Positions 53,342-63,256 are shown, counted from the stretch's first letter. The stretch is DNA of 64,000 nt from Sunxiuqinia sp965230765 (GCA_965230765.1 CBDDLR010000001.1:1054001-1118000), one strand, 5' to 3'. The notes: generated by a model not told the origin, from the sequence alone. Program-made: numbers and translations.

Positions 53342-53728
53342 ATGAGTGAGAGGCTTTCTATACTACTTGTTGAAGACAATCTGTTGAATCAACGGATTGT
53401 TACTTTTAGCTTGAAAAAATATCAGCATCAGGTGGCTATTGCTAATAATGGACTGGAAGGTCTGAATATGTATAAAAAGCAAAATTTCGATGTTGTTTTA
53501 ATGGACATTATGATGCCAGTAATGGATGGGCTTGAAGCAACTGTGAAAATTAGGGAATACGAAAAATCTGCGGCACGAGAAGAAACCCCAATCATTGCTA
53601 TTACAGCTAACACCATGGATAACGACCGTGAAAAATGCATTTCTTACGGGATGAATGATTTTATGGCTAAACCGTTTGATATGGATAAGCTAATCAAGAT
53701 TTTCGAAGATTTAAAAATTCCTATTTAA
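53342..53728 (+). CDS. Stand-alone receiver-domain response regulator
   Basis: A 128-residue CheY-like protein with only a receiver domain: acidic pocket 'LLVEDNLLNQRIV', phosphorylated Asp in 'VVLMDIMMPVMDG', Thr/Ala switch in 'IIAITANTM', and Lys in 'DFMAKPFD'. The 'NxxNQ' start is typical of receivers in hybrid-kinase phosphorelays. No kinase is nearby. A long untranslated upstream region suggests regulated expression. Confidence 0.93.
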   Translation: MSERLSILLVEDNLLNQRIVTFSLKKYQHQVAIANNGLEGLNMYKKQNFDVVLMDIMMPVMDGLEATVKIREYEKSAAREETPIIAITANTMDNDREKCISYGMNDFMAKPFDMDKLIKIFEDLKIPI

Positions 53729-53789
53729 ATCCATTTATATTCCTACCTAAAATAAAACTATATTTGCTGTTGAAGTAAATTAGTCGCAA

Positions 53790-54812
53790 ATGTCCGATCA
53801 AATCGATCTACATAACCAGTCTTTTTCAGATAAAGAACTTGATCTTGATAAACAATTAAGACCACTTTCCTTTGAAGATTTTAAAGGGCAAAAGCAAATT
53901 GTTGAAAACCTTCGGGTTTTTGTACAAGCTGCAAAAATGCGTGGCGAAGCGTTGGATCATGTTCTGCTTCATGGCCCTCCAGGATTAGGCAAAACCACTT
54001 TATCAAATATTATTTCAAATGAATTGGGCGTTGGGTTTAAATTAACATCTGGTCCTGTATTGGATAAACCAGGCGATTTGGCGGGTTTGCTAACCAATCT
54101 TGAAGATAGGGATGTGCTTTTTATTGACGAGATTCATCGTTTAAGCCCCATAGTTGAAGAATATTTGTATTCAGCAATGGAAGACTTCAGAATCGACATC
54201 ATGATAGATAAGGGTCCCAGTGCGCGTTCTATTCAGCTTGAATTAAATCCGTTTACATTAATTGGTGCCACTACCCGATCAGGATTATTGACGAGTCCGT
54301 TGCGCGCCAGGTTTGGTATCAAGTCCCATTTTGAATATTACGACCTGGATATATTGACTGGAATTGTTAAACGATCAGCCAACATATTAGATGTAGAAAT
54401 TAATCAAGAATCAGCTGTAGAAATAGCATCAAGATCACGTGGAACACCACGGATTGTTAATGCGTTGTTGCGCAGGGTTCGTGACTTTGCCCAAGTGAAA
54501 GGAAATGGAAAAATTGATATGGAAATTACCAAATTTTCGCTTGAAGCATTAAATATTGACAAGCATGGTTTAGACGAAATGGATAACAAAATTTTATCCA
54601 CAATCATCGATAAATTTAAAGGTGGACCAGTTGGTATTTCTACAATTTCTACTGCAGTTGGAGAGGATAGTGGTACAATTGAAGAAGTATATGAACCTTT
54701 TCTTATTAAAGAAGGATTTATAAAACGAACCCCACGTGGAAGGGAAGTTACAGAGTTAGCTTACACACATTTAGGAAAAGTTAAATTCGGCGATGAGCCT
54801 GGTCTTTTTTAA
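53790..54812 (+). CDS. ruvB: Holliday junction branch-migration ATPase RuvB
   Basis: A 340-residue AAA+ motor. 'LRPLSFEDFKGQ' N-terminus, Walker A 'GPPGLGKTTLS', Walker B 'VLFIDEIHRL', sensor 1 'IGATTRSG', arginine finger 'PLRARFG', and the C-terminal winged helix 'TPRGREVTELAYTHLG'. Its 3' end overlaps the convergent cyclotransferase gene by 32 bp. Confidence 0.97.
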   Translation: MSDQIDLHNQSFSDKELDLDKQLRPLSFEDFKGQKQIVENLRVFVQAAKMRGEALDHVLLHGPPGLGKTTLSNIISNELGVGFKLTSGPVLDKPGDLAGLLTNLEDRDVLFIDEIHRLSPIVEEYLYSAMEDFRIDIMIDKGPSARSIQLELNPFTLIGATTRSGLLTSPLRARFGIKSHFEYYDLDILTGIVKRSANILDVEINQESAVEIASRSRGTPRIVNALLRRVRDFAQVKGNGKIDMEITKFSLEALNIDKHGLDEMDNKILSTIIDKFKGGPVGISTISTAVGEDSGTIEEVYEPFLIKEGFIKRTPRGREVTELAYTHLGKVKFGDEPGLF

Positions 54813-55869
54813 CCAGTTTTACTTCGAACAATTTAGGCCAAAGCTTTCCGGTTATATACATTTTTTCGGTTTCAGGATGAATCGCAATGCCATTCAAAAC
54901 ATCAATGCGCTGATCCTGGTTTTGCATAACTGGAAGTAGGCCTGTAAAATCAATTCTACCTAAAACTTTGCCGGTTTCAGCATCAATTTTTACAGCAAAA
55001 TTTGTTGTCCATATATTGGCATAAATAATGCCCTTGTGATATTCCAATTCGTTTAAACCTTTCACTGGTCCTTTATGAGTATAAACCTGTAGTTTTTTTA
55101 TTACTTCCAACGATTCAGGATCAAGGAAATGAATAAACTCTGATCCATCGGTTTTTAGAATGTAGTTTTCATTATGGGTAAGCCCCCACCCTTCTTTTGT
55201 TTCATAGGTAAAACTATCAATTCGGGCAAAGGAATTAACATCGTAAATAAAACCTTTTTGAGCTTTGTAGGTAAGTTGGTAAATTTTGTCTTCAAAAATA
55301 GTAATTCCTTCACCAAAATATTCATTTTCAAGCTTGTATGATTTCAATGCATTTCCCGATTCCAAATCAAACTGATAAATCCATGACTTTTCATTTTCAC
55401 CAGTACTCTCGTAAAATTTGCCTTTATAGATTTCCAGCCCTTGCGTAAAATTTTCTGTACTGTGTGGATAAGTATTTTTTACTTTATACGTATATTCATC
55501 GTGCTTAATATCTGACAATACAGTAAAGGATTTGTAGTTTGTGCCCTCTACCCCATCAGTTTTTATTGCCACCACTTTTACCTGATGTTTACCAAGTTCA
55601 TTCAATTCAGGAATTGAATACTGAAAGCTTAAATCAGTTGTTTCTTTGACCAAAACATTGTCAATATAAAGCTCTACTTTATCTAACTCTCCGTTTCTAA
55701 CTTTTACTTGAGCTGAAATGCTTAGAGAATCTCCAAAAACTAGATTTTTTTTAGGTTGAATGGTAATTTGGGTCACTGGTTTTCTTGATCGTTTAGGCTT
55801 GTTTGAACAAGAAAAACAACCCACAAAAAACATTGCGACAAACAAAAGGCTAAATATTCTGAGTTTCAT
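54781..55869 (-). CDS. Glutaminyl-peptide cyclotransferase, plant/bacterial type, lipoprotein
   Basis: A 362-residue protein. Lipobox region 'LFVAMFFVGCFSC', an Ig-like beta domain (about 30-120), then a five-bladed propeller with the family hallmarks 'YPHSTENFTQGLEIYKGKFYESTG', 'FGEGITIFEDKIYQLTYK' and 'GLNELEYHKGIIYANIW' (quoted in parts). It forms N-terminal pyroglutamate. The start is the ATG at 55869, which gives the lipoprotein signal; an ATG at 55926 does not. Pyroglutamate formation is common on type IX or Sec-exported proteins of this phylum. Confidence 0.88.
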   Translation of the reverse strand: MKLRIFSLLFVAMFFVGCFSCSNKPKRSRKPVTQITIQPKKNLVFGDSLSISAQVKVRNGELDKVELYIDNVLVKETTDLSFQYSIPELNELGKHQVKVVAIKTDGVEGTNYKSFTVLSDIKHDEYTYKVKNTYPHSTENFTQGLEIYKGKFYESTGENEKSWIYQFDLESGNALKSYKLENEYFGEGITIFEDKIYQLTYKAQKGFIYDVNSFARIDSFTYETKEGWGLTHNENYILKTDGSEFIHFLDPESLEVIKKLQVYTHKGPVKGLNELEYHKGIIYANIWTTNFAVKIDAETGKVLGRIDFTGLLPVMQNQDQRIDVLNGIAIHPETEKMYITGKLWPKLFEVKLVKKDQAHRRI

Positions 55870-55973
55870 TATTAAACTTTGATTTTGCAATAAAAATACT
55901 GATTTCTTGTAAACGTTTGAATTCATAGTTTAAAAAATGATTGAATAGCTATATTTGGTAAAATTTTTACACA

Positions 55974-57449
55974 TTGAATTCATTTAAAAAATTAGCCGGG
56001 GATACAGCAATTTATGGGATGAGCAGCATCGTAGGGCGCTTTTTAAACTGGTGGCTTGTCCCTTATTATTCGCACATTTTTATAACAGCTGAATATGGAA
56101 TTGTAACGAACCTATATTCATACATCGCTTTTATGTTGGTTATTCTAACATTTGGGTTGGAGACCGGTTTTTTCAGGTTTGCTTCGCAGGCAAACGACAA
56201 AAAAAAGGTGTATGCAAATACATTAACCTCGCTATTGTTGACCACAACAGCCTTTCTTTTGGTCATCCTTACTTTTTCTGAAAACATTGCAGCCTGGATG
56301 GACTATGAAAAATACCCGAAGTACATTCAGTGGATTGCCATTATTGTGGGTATTGATGTTATAACAGCTATTCCCTTTGCTAAGCTCAGAATTGAATCAA
56401 AAGCGGTAAAATTTGCTGTGTTGAAATTGGCCAGTATTTTCACCAATATCTTTTTCAATATTTTCTTTTTAAGTATTTGTCCTTCAATACTTAAATCGAA
56501 TCCAGATCATTGGATTACTGCAATCTATTCTCCCGACATCCAGGTCGGCTATGTGTTTATTTCAAACCTTATAGCTTCCGGTTTGGTACTGTTACTTTTA
56601 CTTCCTGAAATGCGTTTCCGGCCTCAGCTGGACAAACGATTAATGAGAGAAATTGTCTGGTATTCGTTTCCAATACTTATTGTAGGAATTGCAGGAATGG
56701 TCAATCAGAATATTGACAAGATTCTTATTCCTAAATTAATTCCAGCTGAACAACAACCCATGGCTCAACTGGGAATTTATGGCGCCAACTATAAATTGGC
56801 TGTATTGATGAACATGTTTATCCAGGCTTTCAGGTATGCATTTGAACCATTCTTTTTTTCAAGGGCGAAAGATGAAAATAGCAAACAATCTTATGCCTTG
56901 ATTTTGAAATACTTTGTGATTTTTGGATTGGTTATTTTTCTGGGAATTTCCTTGTTCCTCGACTTGTTTAAAACCTTGAACATAATTGATGAAAGCTATT
57001 TTTCAGGTTTGAAAATTGTACCAATTGTTCTGCTAGCAAACTTATTTTTAGGAATTTACTATACCCTATCGCTCTGGTATAAATTAACTGATAAAACACG
57101 CTACGGAGCCTATTTTGCTTTGATTGGTGCTGCAATTAGTTTATTTGTAAACATACTTTTTATTACACGCTTTGGGTACATGGCTTCGGCATATGCTGTT
57201 CTTATTTGTTTCTTCACAATGACAGTTTTATCGTATACCATTGGTCAAAAGCATTATAAAGTCCCATACAACTTAAAGCTGATACTTTTTTATTTTGTTG
57301 TTGCGCTTGTTTTGTATGTAATATCGTTGTTTTTAGCTCTAGAAACTTCAATTATAAAATACCTGGTACATTTTATTTTATTGATCATTTTTATAGGCAT
57401 CGTATTTATAAAAGAAAAAAAAGAATTAAGTGGGATAATTTCGAAGTAG
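55974..57449 (+). CDS. Oligosaccharide flippase (Wzx/MurJ-like)
   Basis: A 491-residue membrane protein with about 12-14 helices of the polysaccharide transporter/MATE-like MOP superfamily. N-terminal 'LAGDTAIYGMSSIVGRFLNW' is the usual beginning of Bacteroidota O-antigen flippases. It starts at a TTG (55974). Being single and beside housekeeping genes, with no glycosyltransferases, it may move a lipid-linked glycan for general glycosylation or cell wall. Substrate unknown. Confidence 0.88.
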   Translation: MNSFKKLAGDTAIYGMSSIVGRFLNWWLVPYYSHIFITAEYGIVTNLYSYIAFMLVILTFGLETGFFRFASQANDKKKVYANTLTSLLLTTTAFLLVILTFSENIAAWMDYEKYPKYIQWIAIIVGIDVITAIPFAKLRIESKAVKFAVLKLASIFTNIFFNIFFLSICPSILKSNPDHWITAIYSPDIQVGYVFISNLIASGLVLLLLLPEMRFRPQLDKRLMREIVWYSFPILIVGIAGMVNQNIDKILIPKLIPAEQQPMAQLGIYGANYKLAVLMNMFIQAFRYAFEPFFFSRAKDENSKQSYALILKYFVIFGLVIFLGISLFLDLFKTLNIIDESYFSGLKIVPIVLLANLFLGIYYTLSLWYKLTDKTRYGAYFALIGAAISLFVNILFITRFGYMASAYAVLICFFTMTVLSYTIGQKHYKVPYNLKLILFYFVVALVLYVISLFLALETSIIKYLVHFILLIIFIGIVFIKEKKELSGIISK

Positions 57450-57533
57450 ATTACTAAATAAATACTTTTAAGTATTATTTTTGCTGAATAACAGATTAAT
57501 GGGAATGTTTAATTCTCAAAAACCAATAACTAA

Positions 57534-57965
57534 ATGAAAATTGCTCTTGCATCAGATCATGCCGGGTTCGAAAAAAAACAGGTAATTAAAAAGTATTTTG
57601 CCGCAGAAGGCATTGAATTTGATGATCTTGGATCACATTCCGACGAAAGTACCGATTATCCCGACTGGGCTCATTTAATAGCGAATAAAATTGAAGCCGG
57701 AGAATATGAGTTAGGAATTACACTTTGTGGTACCGGAAACGGAATTAATATCGCTGCAAACAAACACGCAGGAATTCGTTCAGGACTATGCTGGAATCGT
57801 GAAATCGGTGCATTAATCCGTCAACACAATGATGCCAACATATGTGCACTACCTGCTCGATTCATATCCGATGAAGAAGCTATTGAAACCGTAAAGGCTT
57901 TTTTAAATAGCGAATTCGAAGGAGGTCGTCACGAGAGAAGAAAACTTAAAATTCCACTTCCATAA
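57534..57965 (+). CDS. rpiB: Ribose-5-phosphate isomerase B
   Basis: A 143-residue RpiB/LacAB family enzyme interconverting ribose 5-phosphate and ribulose 5-phosphate. 'ALASDHAGFEKK', 'DYPDWAH' and 'GITLCGTGNGINIAANKHAG' contain the phosphate- and substrate-binding residues including the catalytic Cys in 'CGTGNG'. Two bases separate it from lutB. Confidence 0.95.
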   Translation: MKIALASDHAGFEKKQVIKKYFAAEGIEFDDLGSHSDESTDYPDWAHLIANKIEAGEYELGITLCGTGNGINIAANKHAGIRSGLCWNREIGALIRQHNDANICALPARFISDEEAIETVKAFLNSEFEGGRHERRKLKIPLP

Positions 57966-57967
57966 CT

Positions 57968-59341
57968 ATGTCACAACAGAAAAAGGTTTTCATAAAAGAT
58001 TCGGAAAAAATTGCCTTTGACAAAAAACACAGGGCAACCATTAAGTTCAATATTGGTAAATATGATGTTGCCGTTGAACGAGGTAGAAATCGTTATGCAA
58101 ACCTTGATCTGGCAAGAGAAAGGGCTTCATTCATAAAATCGAGGGCAGTCAACAATTTGCATGACTATCTGCTTGAATTTGAAAAAAAAATAACTACGAA
58201 TGGTGCAGAGGTTATTTGGGCAGAAAAAAGCGAGGATGCGATTGATGCCGTTCAACAGATCCTGTATGAAAACCAAGCTAAAAGTTTGGTGAAAAGTAAA
58301 TCGATGACCACCGAGGAAATTGATTTGAATGAACATGTTGAGAAGATAGGAGTGGAGTCACTTGAAACCGACCTGGGTGAATACATTGTTCAAATTGCAG
58401 GGGAGAAGCCATATCACATTGTTACACCGGCAATGCACAAGTCAAAAGAGGATATTGCCAAACTATTTCATGAGAAATTTGATACCCCGGAAAAAAGTTC
58501 CCCGGAATTTTTGACCGACTATGTGAGGAAATTGCTTCGGAACAAGTTTGTGAATTCAGATGTGGGTGTAACAGGAGCTAATTTTTTAGTGGCCGATGTT
58601 GGTGGTATTGGAATGACTGAAAACGAAGGCAATGGAATGATGACATTTTCTTTTCCAAAAGTCCATATTGTTATTGCAGGCATCGAAAAAATGGTACCTT
58701 CTTTCAACGATTTAGGATTAATGTGGCCACTGCTTGCAGCACATGGAACAGGTCAGCAGATTACGGTTTACAATTCATTGGTAACTGGGCCTAAATCAGG
58801 AAAAGAAAAAGATGGCCCTGAAAAAATGTATGTCATTCTACTTGACAATAAACGATCGGAGCTTTACCAGTCCGATGATCAGTATGAAGTGTTAAAGTGT
58901 ATTCGTTGTGGTGCTTGTTTAAATGCTTGCCCCATTTATAAGAATATTGGAGGATATACCTACGATTCAACTTACGGGGGACCAATTGGATCAGTTATTA
59001 CACCTTTCTACAAAGGATTAGGAAAATATAATCACTTGAGTTCTGCGTGTTCGGTTTGCGGTAATTGTACTGAAGTTTGCCCGGTCAAAATCCCCTTGCA
59101 CAACATGCTCTTGTACAATAGAAGGGATGCAGTGGAGAATGGACATGGTGGATTTGCCTGGAATTCGGGCATGAAGGCCTTCGAGTATGCGTTTTCGAAA
59201 CGAAAACGACTAGATATGGTCGGTGGCAAAACAAAAAATAAGTTGGCAATGTTTGGAAAGGATGGGTTGGGCGATAAAAAAGAATTGCCGCATTTTGCAG
59301 AAAAATCGTTTAGTGAACTTTGGAAAAATAAACATCAGTAG
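57968..59341 (+). CDS. lutB: LutB-type iron-sulfur protein of lactate utilisation
   Basis: A 457-residue protein with N-terminal LutB/DUF162 region ('FLVADVGGIGMTENEGNG') and two [4Fe-4S] sets 'CIRCGACLNACPIYKN' and 'CSVCGNCTEVCPVKIP'. In Bacillus LutABC oxidises L-lactate; here lutA and lutC are not adjacent. It is 2 bp after rpiB and 1 bp before an Rrf2 regulator. Other quinone-linked dehydrogenases use similar subunits. Confidence 0.88.
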   Translation: MSQQKKVFIKDSEKIAFDKKHRATIKFNIGKYDVAVERGRNRYANLDLARERASFIKSRAVNNLHDYLLEFEKKITTNGAEVIWAEKSEDAIDAVQQILYENQAKSLVKSKSMTTEEIDLNEHVEKIGVESLETDLGEYIVQIAGEKPYHIVTPAMHKSKEDIAKLFHEKFDTPEKSSPEFLTDYVRKLLRNKFVNSDVGVTGANFLVADVGGIGMTENEGNGMMTFSFPKVHIVIAGIEKMVPSFNDLGLMWPLLAAHGTGQQITVYNSLVTGPKSGKEKDGPEKMYVILLDNKRSELYQSDDQYEVLKCIRCGACLNACPIYKNIGGYTYDSTYGGPIGSVITPFYKGLGKYNHLSSACSVCGNCTEVCPVKIPLHNMLLYNRRDAVENGHGGFAWNSGMKAFEYAFSKRKRLDMVGGKTKNKLAMFGKDGLGDKKELPHFAEKSFSELWKNKHQ

Positions 59342-59342
59342 T

Positions 59343-59786
59343 ATGCTTTCAAATACATGTAAATATGCGCTTCGGGCGTTGATCTATTTAGGAAAATTTT
59401 CAGAAGAGGATAAAAAAATTGGAATAAAACGAATTGCAAACGATTTAGATATTCCTACACCATTTTTGGGTAAAATTTTACAAAACCTGGTGAAACAAAA
59501 GGTATTAAGTTCTACCAAAGGACCAAATGGTGGATTCGGCCTAGGCAAACAACCAGAAGAGATTTCGTTATACGAAATTGTGAGCATTGTTGATGGTGAA
59601 GATTTTTTCAAGAACTGCCTGATAAGTCTTCAGCCTTGTTCAACACATCACGAAGAAGGTAAGCCATGTCCGGTTCACAACCGTTTTAATGATGTGAGGG
59701 AAGAGCTATGTAAATTCTATAAAGAAACCTCGATTGCAACAATCATAGCGGACATGAGTGGGCACGAGGAATTAATAAAAATGTAG
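59343..59786 (+). CDS. Rrf2-family regulator with candidate Fe-S cysteines
   Basis: A 147-residue winged-helix regulator. 'CKYALRALIYLG' starts the domain and 'GPNGGFGLGK' is the wing. Three cysteines in 'FKNCLISLQPC' and 'GKPCPVHNRF' match the spacing used by IscR/NsrR-type proteins to bind an iron-sulfur cluster, so it may sense redox state or nitric oxide. The start is the ATG at 59343, one base after the lutB stop; an upstream in-frame ATG lies inside lutB. It may control lutB. Confidence 0.9.
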   Translation: MLSNTCKYALRALIYLGKFSEEDKKIGIKRIANDLDIPTPFLGKILQNLVKQKVLSSTKGPNGGFGLGKQPEEISLYEIVSIVDGEDFFKNCLISLQPCSTHHEEGKPCPVHNRFNDVREELCKFYKETSIATIIADMSGHEELIKM

Positions 59787-59825
59787 CAATAAATTTATCC
59801 GGCCTATCCCGGTAAAGAAAACAGC

Positions 59826-60962
59826 ATGGCCGGAATTTATATCCATATTCCTTTTTGCAAAACAAAGTGTCATTATTGCGATTTTTATAAATCAACGGAC
59901 TTTCAGGCAAAGTCAAATTTCCTTTCGGCTATGGAAACTGAAATAAAGTTACGCAAGGGCGAGCTTGAAGCAGCATCGGTTGAAAGCATTTATTTTGGTG
60001 GAGGAACACCTTCTGTTGTTAGTTCAAATGAACTGGAAGAAATTCTCAATTGTCTTCGGAACAATTTTACTGTTGAACCTGCTGCGGAAATTACGCTTGA
60101 GGCAAACCCCGATGACTTAAATTCTGAATACCTAAGCGAGATAAAACAAATTGGATTTAACCGATTAAGTATTGGTACACAATCATTTTCAAACGATGAC
60201 TTAAAACGAATGAACAGAAGGCATAGTGCCAACGAAGCTGTTCTTTCTGTACAAAATGCTAAAAAAGCTGGGTTTGAAAATATCAGTATTGACCTGATTT
60301 ACGGACTTCCAAATCAAACGATTGAAGCCTGGGAAAACAACATAAAGAAAGCAATTGATCTGGATGTTCAGCATATTTCTGCTTACCATTTAACCTACCA
60401 TGAAGGCACCGTATTTTTCGATTACCTGAAAACAGGGAAAATAAAAGAATTGCCGGATGAGGTCAGTTTTAATCAGTTTAAAATTCTGAAAAATAAACTG
60501 GAAGAAGCAGGCTTTGAGCATTATGAAATTTCAAATTTTACCAAGGATGGTTTGTATTCCAGGCACAACAAATCCTATTGGGAACGAGAAGCATACCTTG
60601 GCTTTGGTCCCTCAGCCCATTCGTTTGATTTAAAAACCAGAAGGTGGAATGTTTCCAGTCTTCACCAATATTTAGATTCAATTACCGAAGGAAAAAGGTA
60701 TTGGGAAATTGAGCATCTTTCGGAACAAGATCAATACAATGACTATGTGATCACTTCACTAAGGACCATCTGGGGGATTTCTGTTGAATACCTCACGAGA
60801 AATTTCCATGTAAAATATGCGAAACACTTTAATAATGAAATACTTCCGTTTGTAGCTTCTACACATGTAAAACTCAAAAAAGGGAATTATTGCTTAACTA
60901 CTGAAGGCTTATTTATTTCCGACAAAATCATGGAAAAGCTAATCTATATCGGAGATGTTTAA
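59826..60962 (+). CDS. hemW: HemW-type radical SAM protein
   Basis: A 378-residue radical SAM enzyme related to coproporphyrinogen III dehydrogenase, now viewed as a haem chaperone. CX3CX2C motif in 'PFCKTKCHYCDFYKS', 'SIYFGGGTPSV', 'EANPDDL', 'RLSIGTQSFSNDDLK' and 'GFGPSAHSF' are all family features. Full length for HemW. Confidence 0.93.
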   Translation: MAGIYIHIPFCKTKCHYCDFYKSTDFQAKSNFLSAMETEIKLRKGELEAASVESIYFGGGTPSVVSSNELEEILNCLRNNFTVEPAAEITLEANPDDLNSEYLSEIKQIGFNRLSIGTQSFSNDDLKRMNRRHSANEAVLSVQNAKKAGFENISIDLIYGLPNQTIEAWENNIKKAIDLDVQHISAYHLTYHEGTVFFDYLKTGKIKELPDEVSFNQFKILKNKLEEAGFEHYEISNFTKDGLYSRHNKSYWEREAYLGFGPSAHSFDLKTRRWNVSSLHQYLDSITEGKRYWEIEHLSEQDQYNDYVITSLRTIWGISVEYLTRNFHVKYAKHFNNEILPFVASTHVKLKKGNYCLTTEGLFISDKIMEKLIYIGDV

Positions 60963-60998
60963 ATATTGTTAATAATGTAGCTGCAAGGGATATTTCCC

Positions 60999-61006
60999 TA
61001 TCTTTG
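60999..61006 (+). promoter_or_regulatory. -7 box before dut
   Basis: TATCTTTG matches TAnnTTTG and is followed by GCAG as often seen at Bacteroidota start sites. No convincing -33 TTTG is found. It is 21 bp before the dut ATG at 61028 and supports that start over an upstream one. Confidence 0.5.
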
Positions 61007-61027
61007 CAGTTTGAAAAAAAGCAAGTT

Positions 61028-61462
61028 ATGAAAGTCAAGATTGTCAATAAATCAAATAATCCACTTCCTGCATATAGCACACCTTCTTCAGCAGGAATGG
61101 ACCTGCGCGCAAACCTGGAAGAAGAAATCGTTTTGAAACCATTGGAAAGGGTGCTGGTTCCTACAGGATTGTTTATTGAATTGCCGGTAGGATATGAAGC
61201 TCAGATAAGACCAAGAAGCGGACTTGCGTTAAAAAAAGGAATTAGTGTTTTAAATACGCCTGGAACAATTGATGCCGATTACCGTGGAGAAATTGGCATT
61301 ATTTTGGTTAACCTGTCAAATGAAGATTTTGTCATTCAGCACGGCGAACGTATCTGTCAAATGGTGATTGCTGCCCATGAAACAGTTAGTTGGAATGAGG
61401 TTGAGTTGTTAGAAGAAACCCTAAGGGGTGCCGGAGGTTTTGGGCATACCGGCAAAAACTAA
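61028..61462 (+). CDS. dut: Deoxyuridine 5'-triphosphate nucleotidohydrolase
   Basis: A 144-residue trimeric dUTPase keeping uracil out of DNA. Five motifs in order: 'SAGMDLRANL', 'RPRSGLALKKG', 'NTPGTIDADYRGEIGI', 'GERICQMVIA' and 'RGAGGFGHTGKN'. The C-terminal Arg-Gly-Gly motif covers the active site. Start chosen at 61028 because the upstream option lies in the promoter. Confidence 0.97.
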   Translation: MKVKIVNKSNNPLPAYSTPSSAGMDLRANLEEEIVLKPLERVLVPTGLFIELPVGYEAQIRPRSGLALKKGISVLNTPGTIDADYRGEIGIILVNLSNEDFVIQHGERICQMVIAAHETVSWNEVELLEETLRGAGGFGHTGKN

Positions 61463-61471
61463 ATTGGCTAA

Positions 61472-63256
61472 ATGCAATTAAAAAGAATTACATATTTACT
61501 TCCGATTGTTTTTTTGTTTGCTTCATGTACCAGCGTGAAACAACCTGTTACAACAACTGCAGTTAAGAAAACAATACAGGAAACTCAACTGACGGAAGAG
61601 CGGGAAAAAGAGTTCGAATACTTATTCATTGAGGGGCTAAAACAAAAAAACCTTGGAAAACTTCAGTCAGCAGTGTCGTTGTTTTCACGTTGTTTGGAAA
61701 TTGATCCCAATTCGGCGGTAGCCATGTATGAATTGGCAAATTTGCATTATGCAAACAAAGACATCACAAGTGCTGCTCTATTACTTGAAAAAGCCATCGA
61801 GATTATTGATAGTCATCCAAACGATAATCCGGATCATAAATGGTACAAATTGATGTACGCCCAAATTTCACAACAAAGAAATGAGTTTGGAAAGGCTGCT
61901 GCAATTTTTGAGGAACTGCATAGTATAGAACCAGAGAACCTGGAGTATTTATACATGATCGCTGTCAATTACGGTGCGGCTAAGCAATACGAAAACAGTA
62001 TTGATGCTTATAATAGGCTGGAAGAAAAAATTGGATTGAATGAGCAGTTGGCAATTGCTAAACAGCAAGCTTACATTGGTTTGGAAAAACCCGAAAAAGC
62101 TTTTGATGAAATTTTTAAGCTGATTGATTCTGATCCGGATGAGCCTCAGTATTATGGGCTGCTGGCGGAATTGTATCAATCTCAGGGTGATGAAGAAAAC
62201 GCATTAAAAAATTACCGTAAGATTTTAGAGATTGATCCGGATAATGGTTTTGTTCATTTTTCATTTGCCAGTCATTATATCGAAAAAGGGGATAAGGAAA
62301 CGGCTTTTGATCACATAAAAAAAGCATTTGAAAGCAAATCGCTGGAAGCTGATACCAAGATTCAATATTATATGCTTCAAACCGTTGACCCTAAAAATGC
62401 AGAATGGGACAACGAACAAATTTCAACACTTTTGAATATTCTGTACAAAACCCATCCAGATGACAACAGGATGTATACCATGTTTGCAGAACACTTGATC
62501 CGTCAGGAAAAATTAGTTGAAGCAAGGGAGTATCTTCGGAAGTACCTGGAAACAGATCAGTCCAGTTTTGTTATCTGGCAGCAAATGTTATTCCTCTCAA
62601 ATGATTTGCTGGATTTTGAAAGTCTCCGTAAAGATTCACGTAAAGCAATTGAGTTATTTCCAAACCAAGCAGTTTTGTATGCATTGAATGCTGTTGCGTG
62701 TTTACAACTTGATAAAAGCGAAGAAGTGTTGGAGGCTATTGCTGAAGGAGAGACTTATTTGCTTGATAATATTCAGATGAAAGTACAGTTTGAAATGTAC
62801 AAAGCTGAAGCAAATTATAAGCTTGGCAATATTCAGGAAGCTTTTAAAGCATATGATGAAGTGGTTACTTTGGATCCAAACAACCACATGGCCATGAATA
62901 ACTACGCGTATTACCTTTCGTTACGTGGTGAAAGTTTAGAGAAGGCCGAACGATTAAGCGGTAAAGTGGTTCAGGAAAACCCTGACAACCCAACCTATCT
63001 TGACACATATGCCTGGGTATTGTTTAAGCGCAAAAACTACTCATTGGCACGTTTTTATATTGAATCAGCCATAAATAATGGGGGAGAAGCCAATGCTGTT
63101 TTAATTGAGCACTATGGCGATATACTTTATATGTTGGGGGAAAAAGACAAAGCCATTGAAAAATGGAAAAAAGCGGTTGAACTTGGCGAGGGTTCAACCG
63201 TGCTGGAGCAAAAAGTGAAAGAGTTGAGATACATTGAAGAAAAAGAAGGACATTGA
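61472..63256 (+). CDS. TPR-repeat lipoprotein
   Basis: A 594-residue protein. Signal with lipobox 'FLFASC', then at least ten tetratricopeptide repeats, e.g. 'AVSLFSRCLEIDPNSAVAMY', 'ALKNYRKILEIDPDNGFVHF', 'AFKAYDEVVTLDPNNHMAMN'. TPR lipoproteins of this type act in outer-membrane or gliding/assembly complexes, but this one is unassigned. It is 9 bp after dut and overlaps the following lipoprotein gene, forming a small operon with it. Confidence 0.88.
   Translation: MQLKRITYLLPIVFLFASCTSVKQPVTTTAVKKTIQETQLTEEREKEFEYLFIEGLKQKNLGKLQSAVSLFSRCLEIDPNSAVAMYELANLHYANKDITSAALLLEKAIEIIDSHPNDNPDHKWYKLMYAQISQQRNEFGKAAAIFEELHSIEPENLEYLYMIAVNYGAAKQYENSIDAYNRLEEKIGLNEQLAIAKQQAYIGLEKPEKAFDEIFKLIDSDPDEPQYYGLLAELYQSQGDEENALKNYRKILEIDPDNGFVHFSFASHYIEKGDKETAFDHIKKAFESKSLEADTKIQYYMLQTVDPKNAEWDNEQISTLLNILYKTHPDDNRMYTMFAEHLIRQEKLVEAREYLRKYLETDQSSFVIWQQMLFLSNDLLDFESLRKDSRKAIELFPNQAVLYALNAVACLQLDKSEEVLEAIAEGETYLLDNIQMKVQFEMYKAEANYKLGNIQEAFKAYDEVVTLDPNNHMAMNNYAYYLSLRGESLEKAERLSGKVVQENPDNPTYLDTYAWVLFKRKNYSLARFYIESAINNGGEANAVLIEHYGDILYMLGEKDKAIEKWKKAVELGEGSTVLEQKVKELRYIEEKEGH

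Noticed and set aside
54595..54603. TTATCCACA, a perfect DnaA-box match
   Set aside because: Single copy inside ruvB with no cluster of boxes or unwinding element, so chance is the simpler explanation.
54781..54812. 32-bp overlap of ruvB and the cyclotransferase gene as a frameshift sign
   Set aside because: Both C-termini are of normal length for their families, so a simple convergent overlap is enough.
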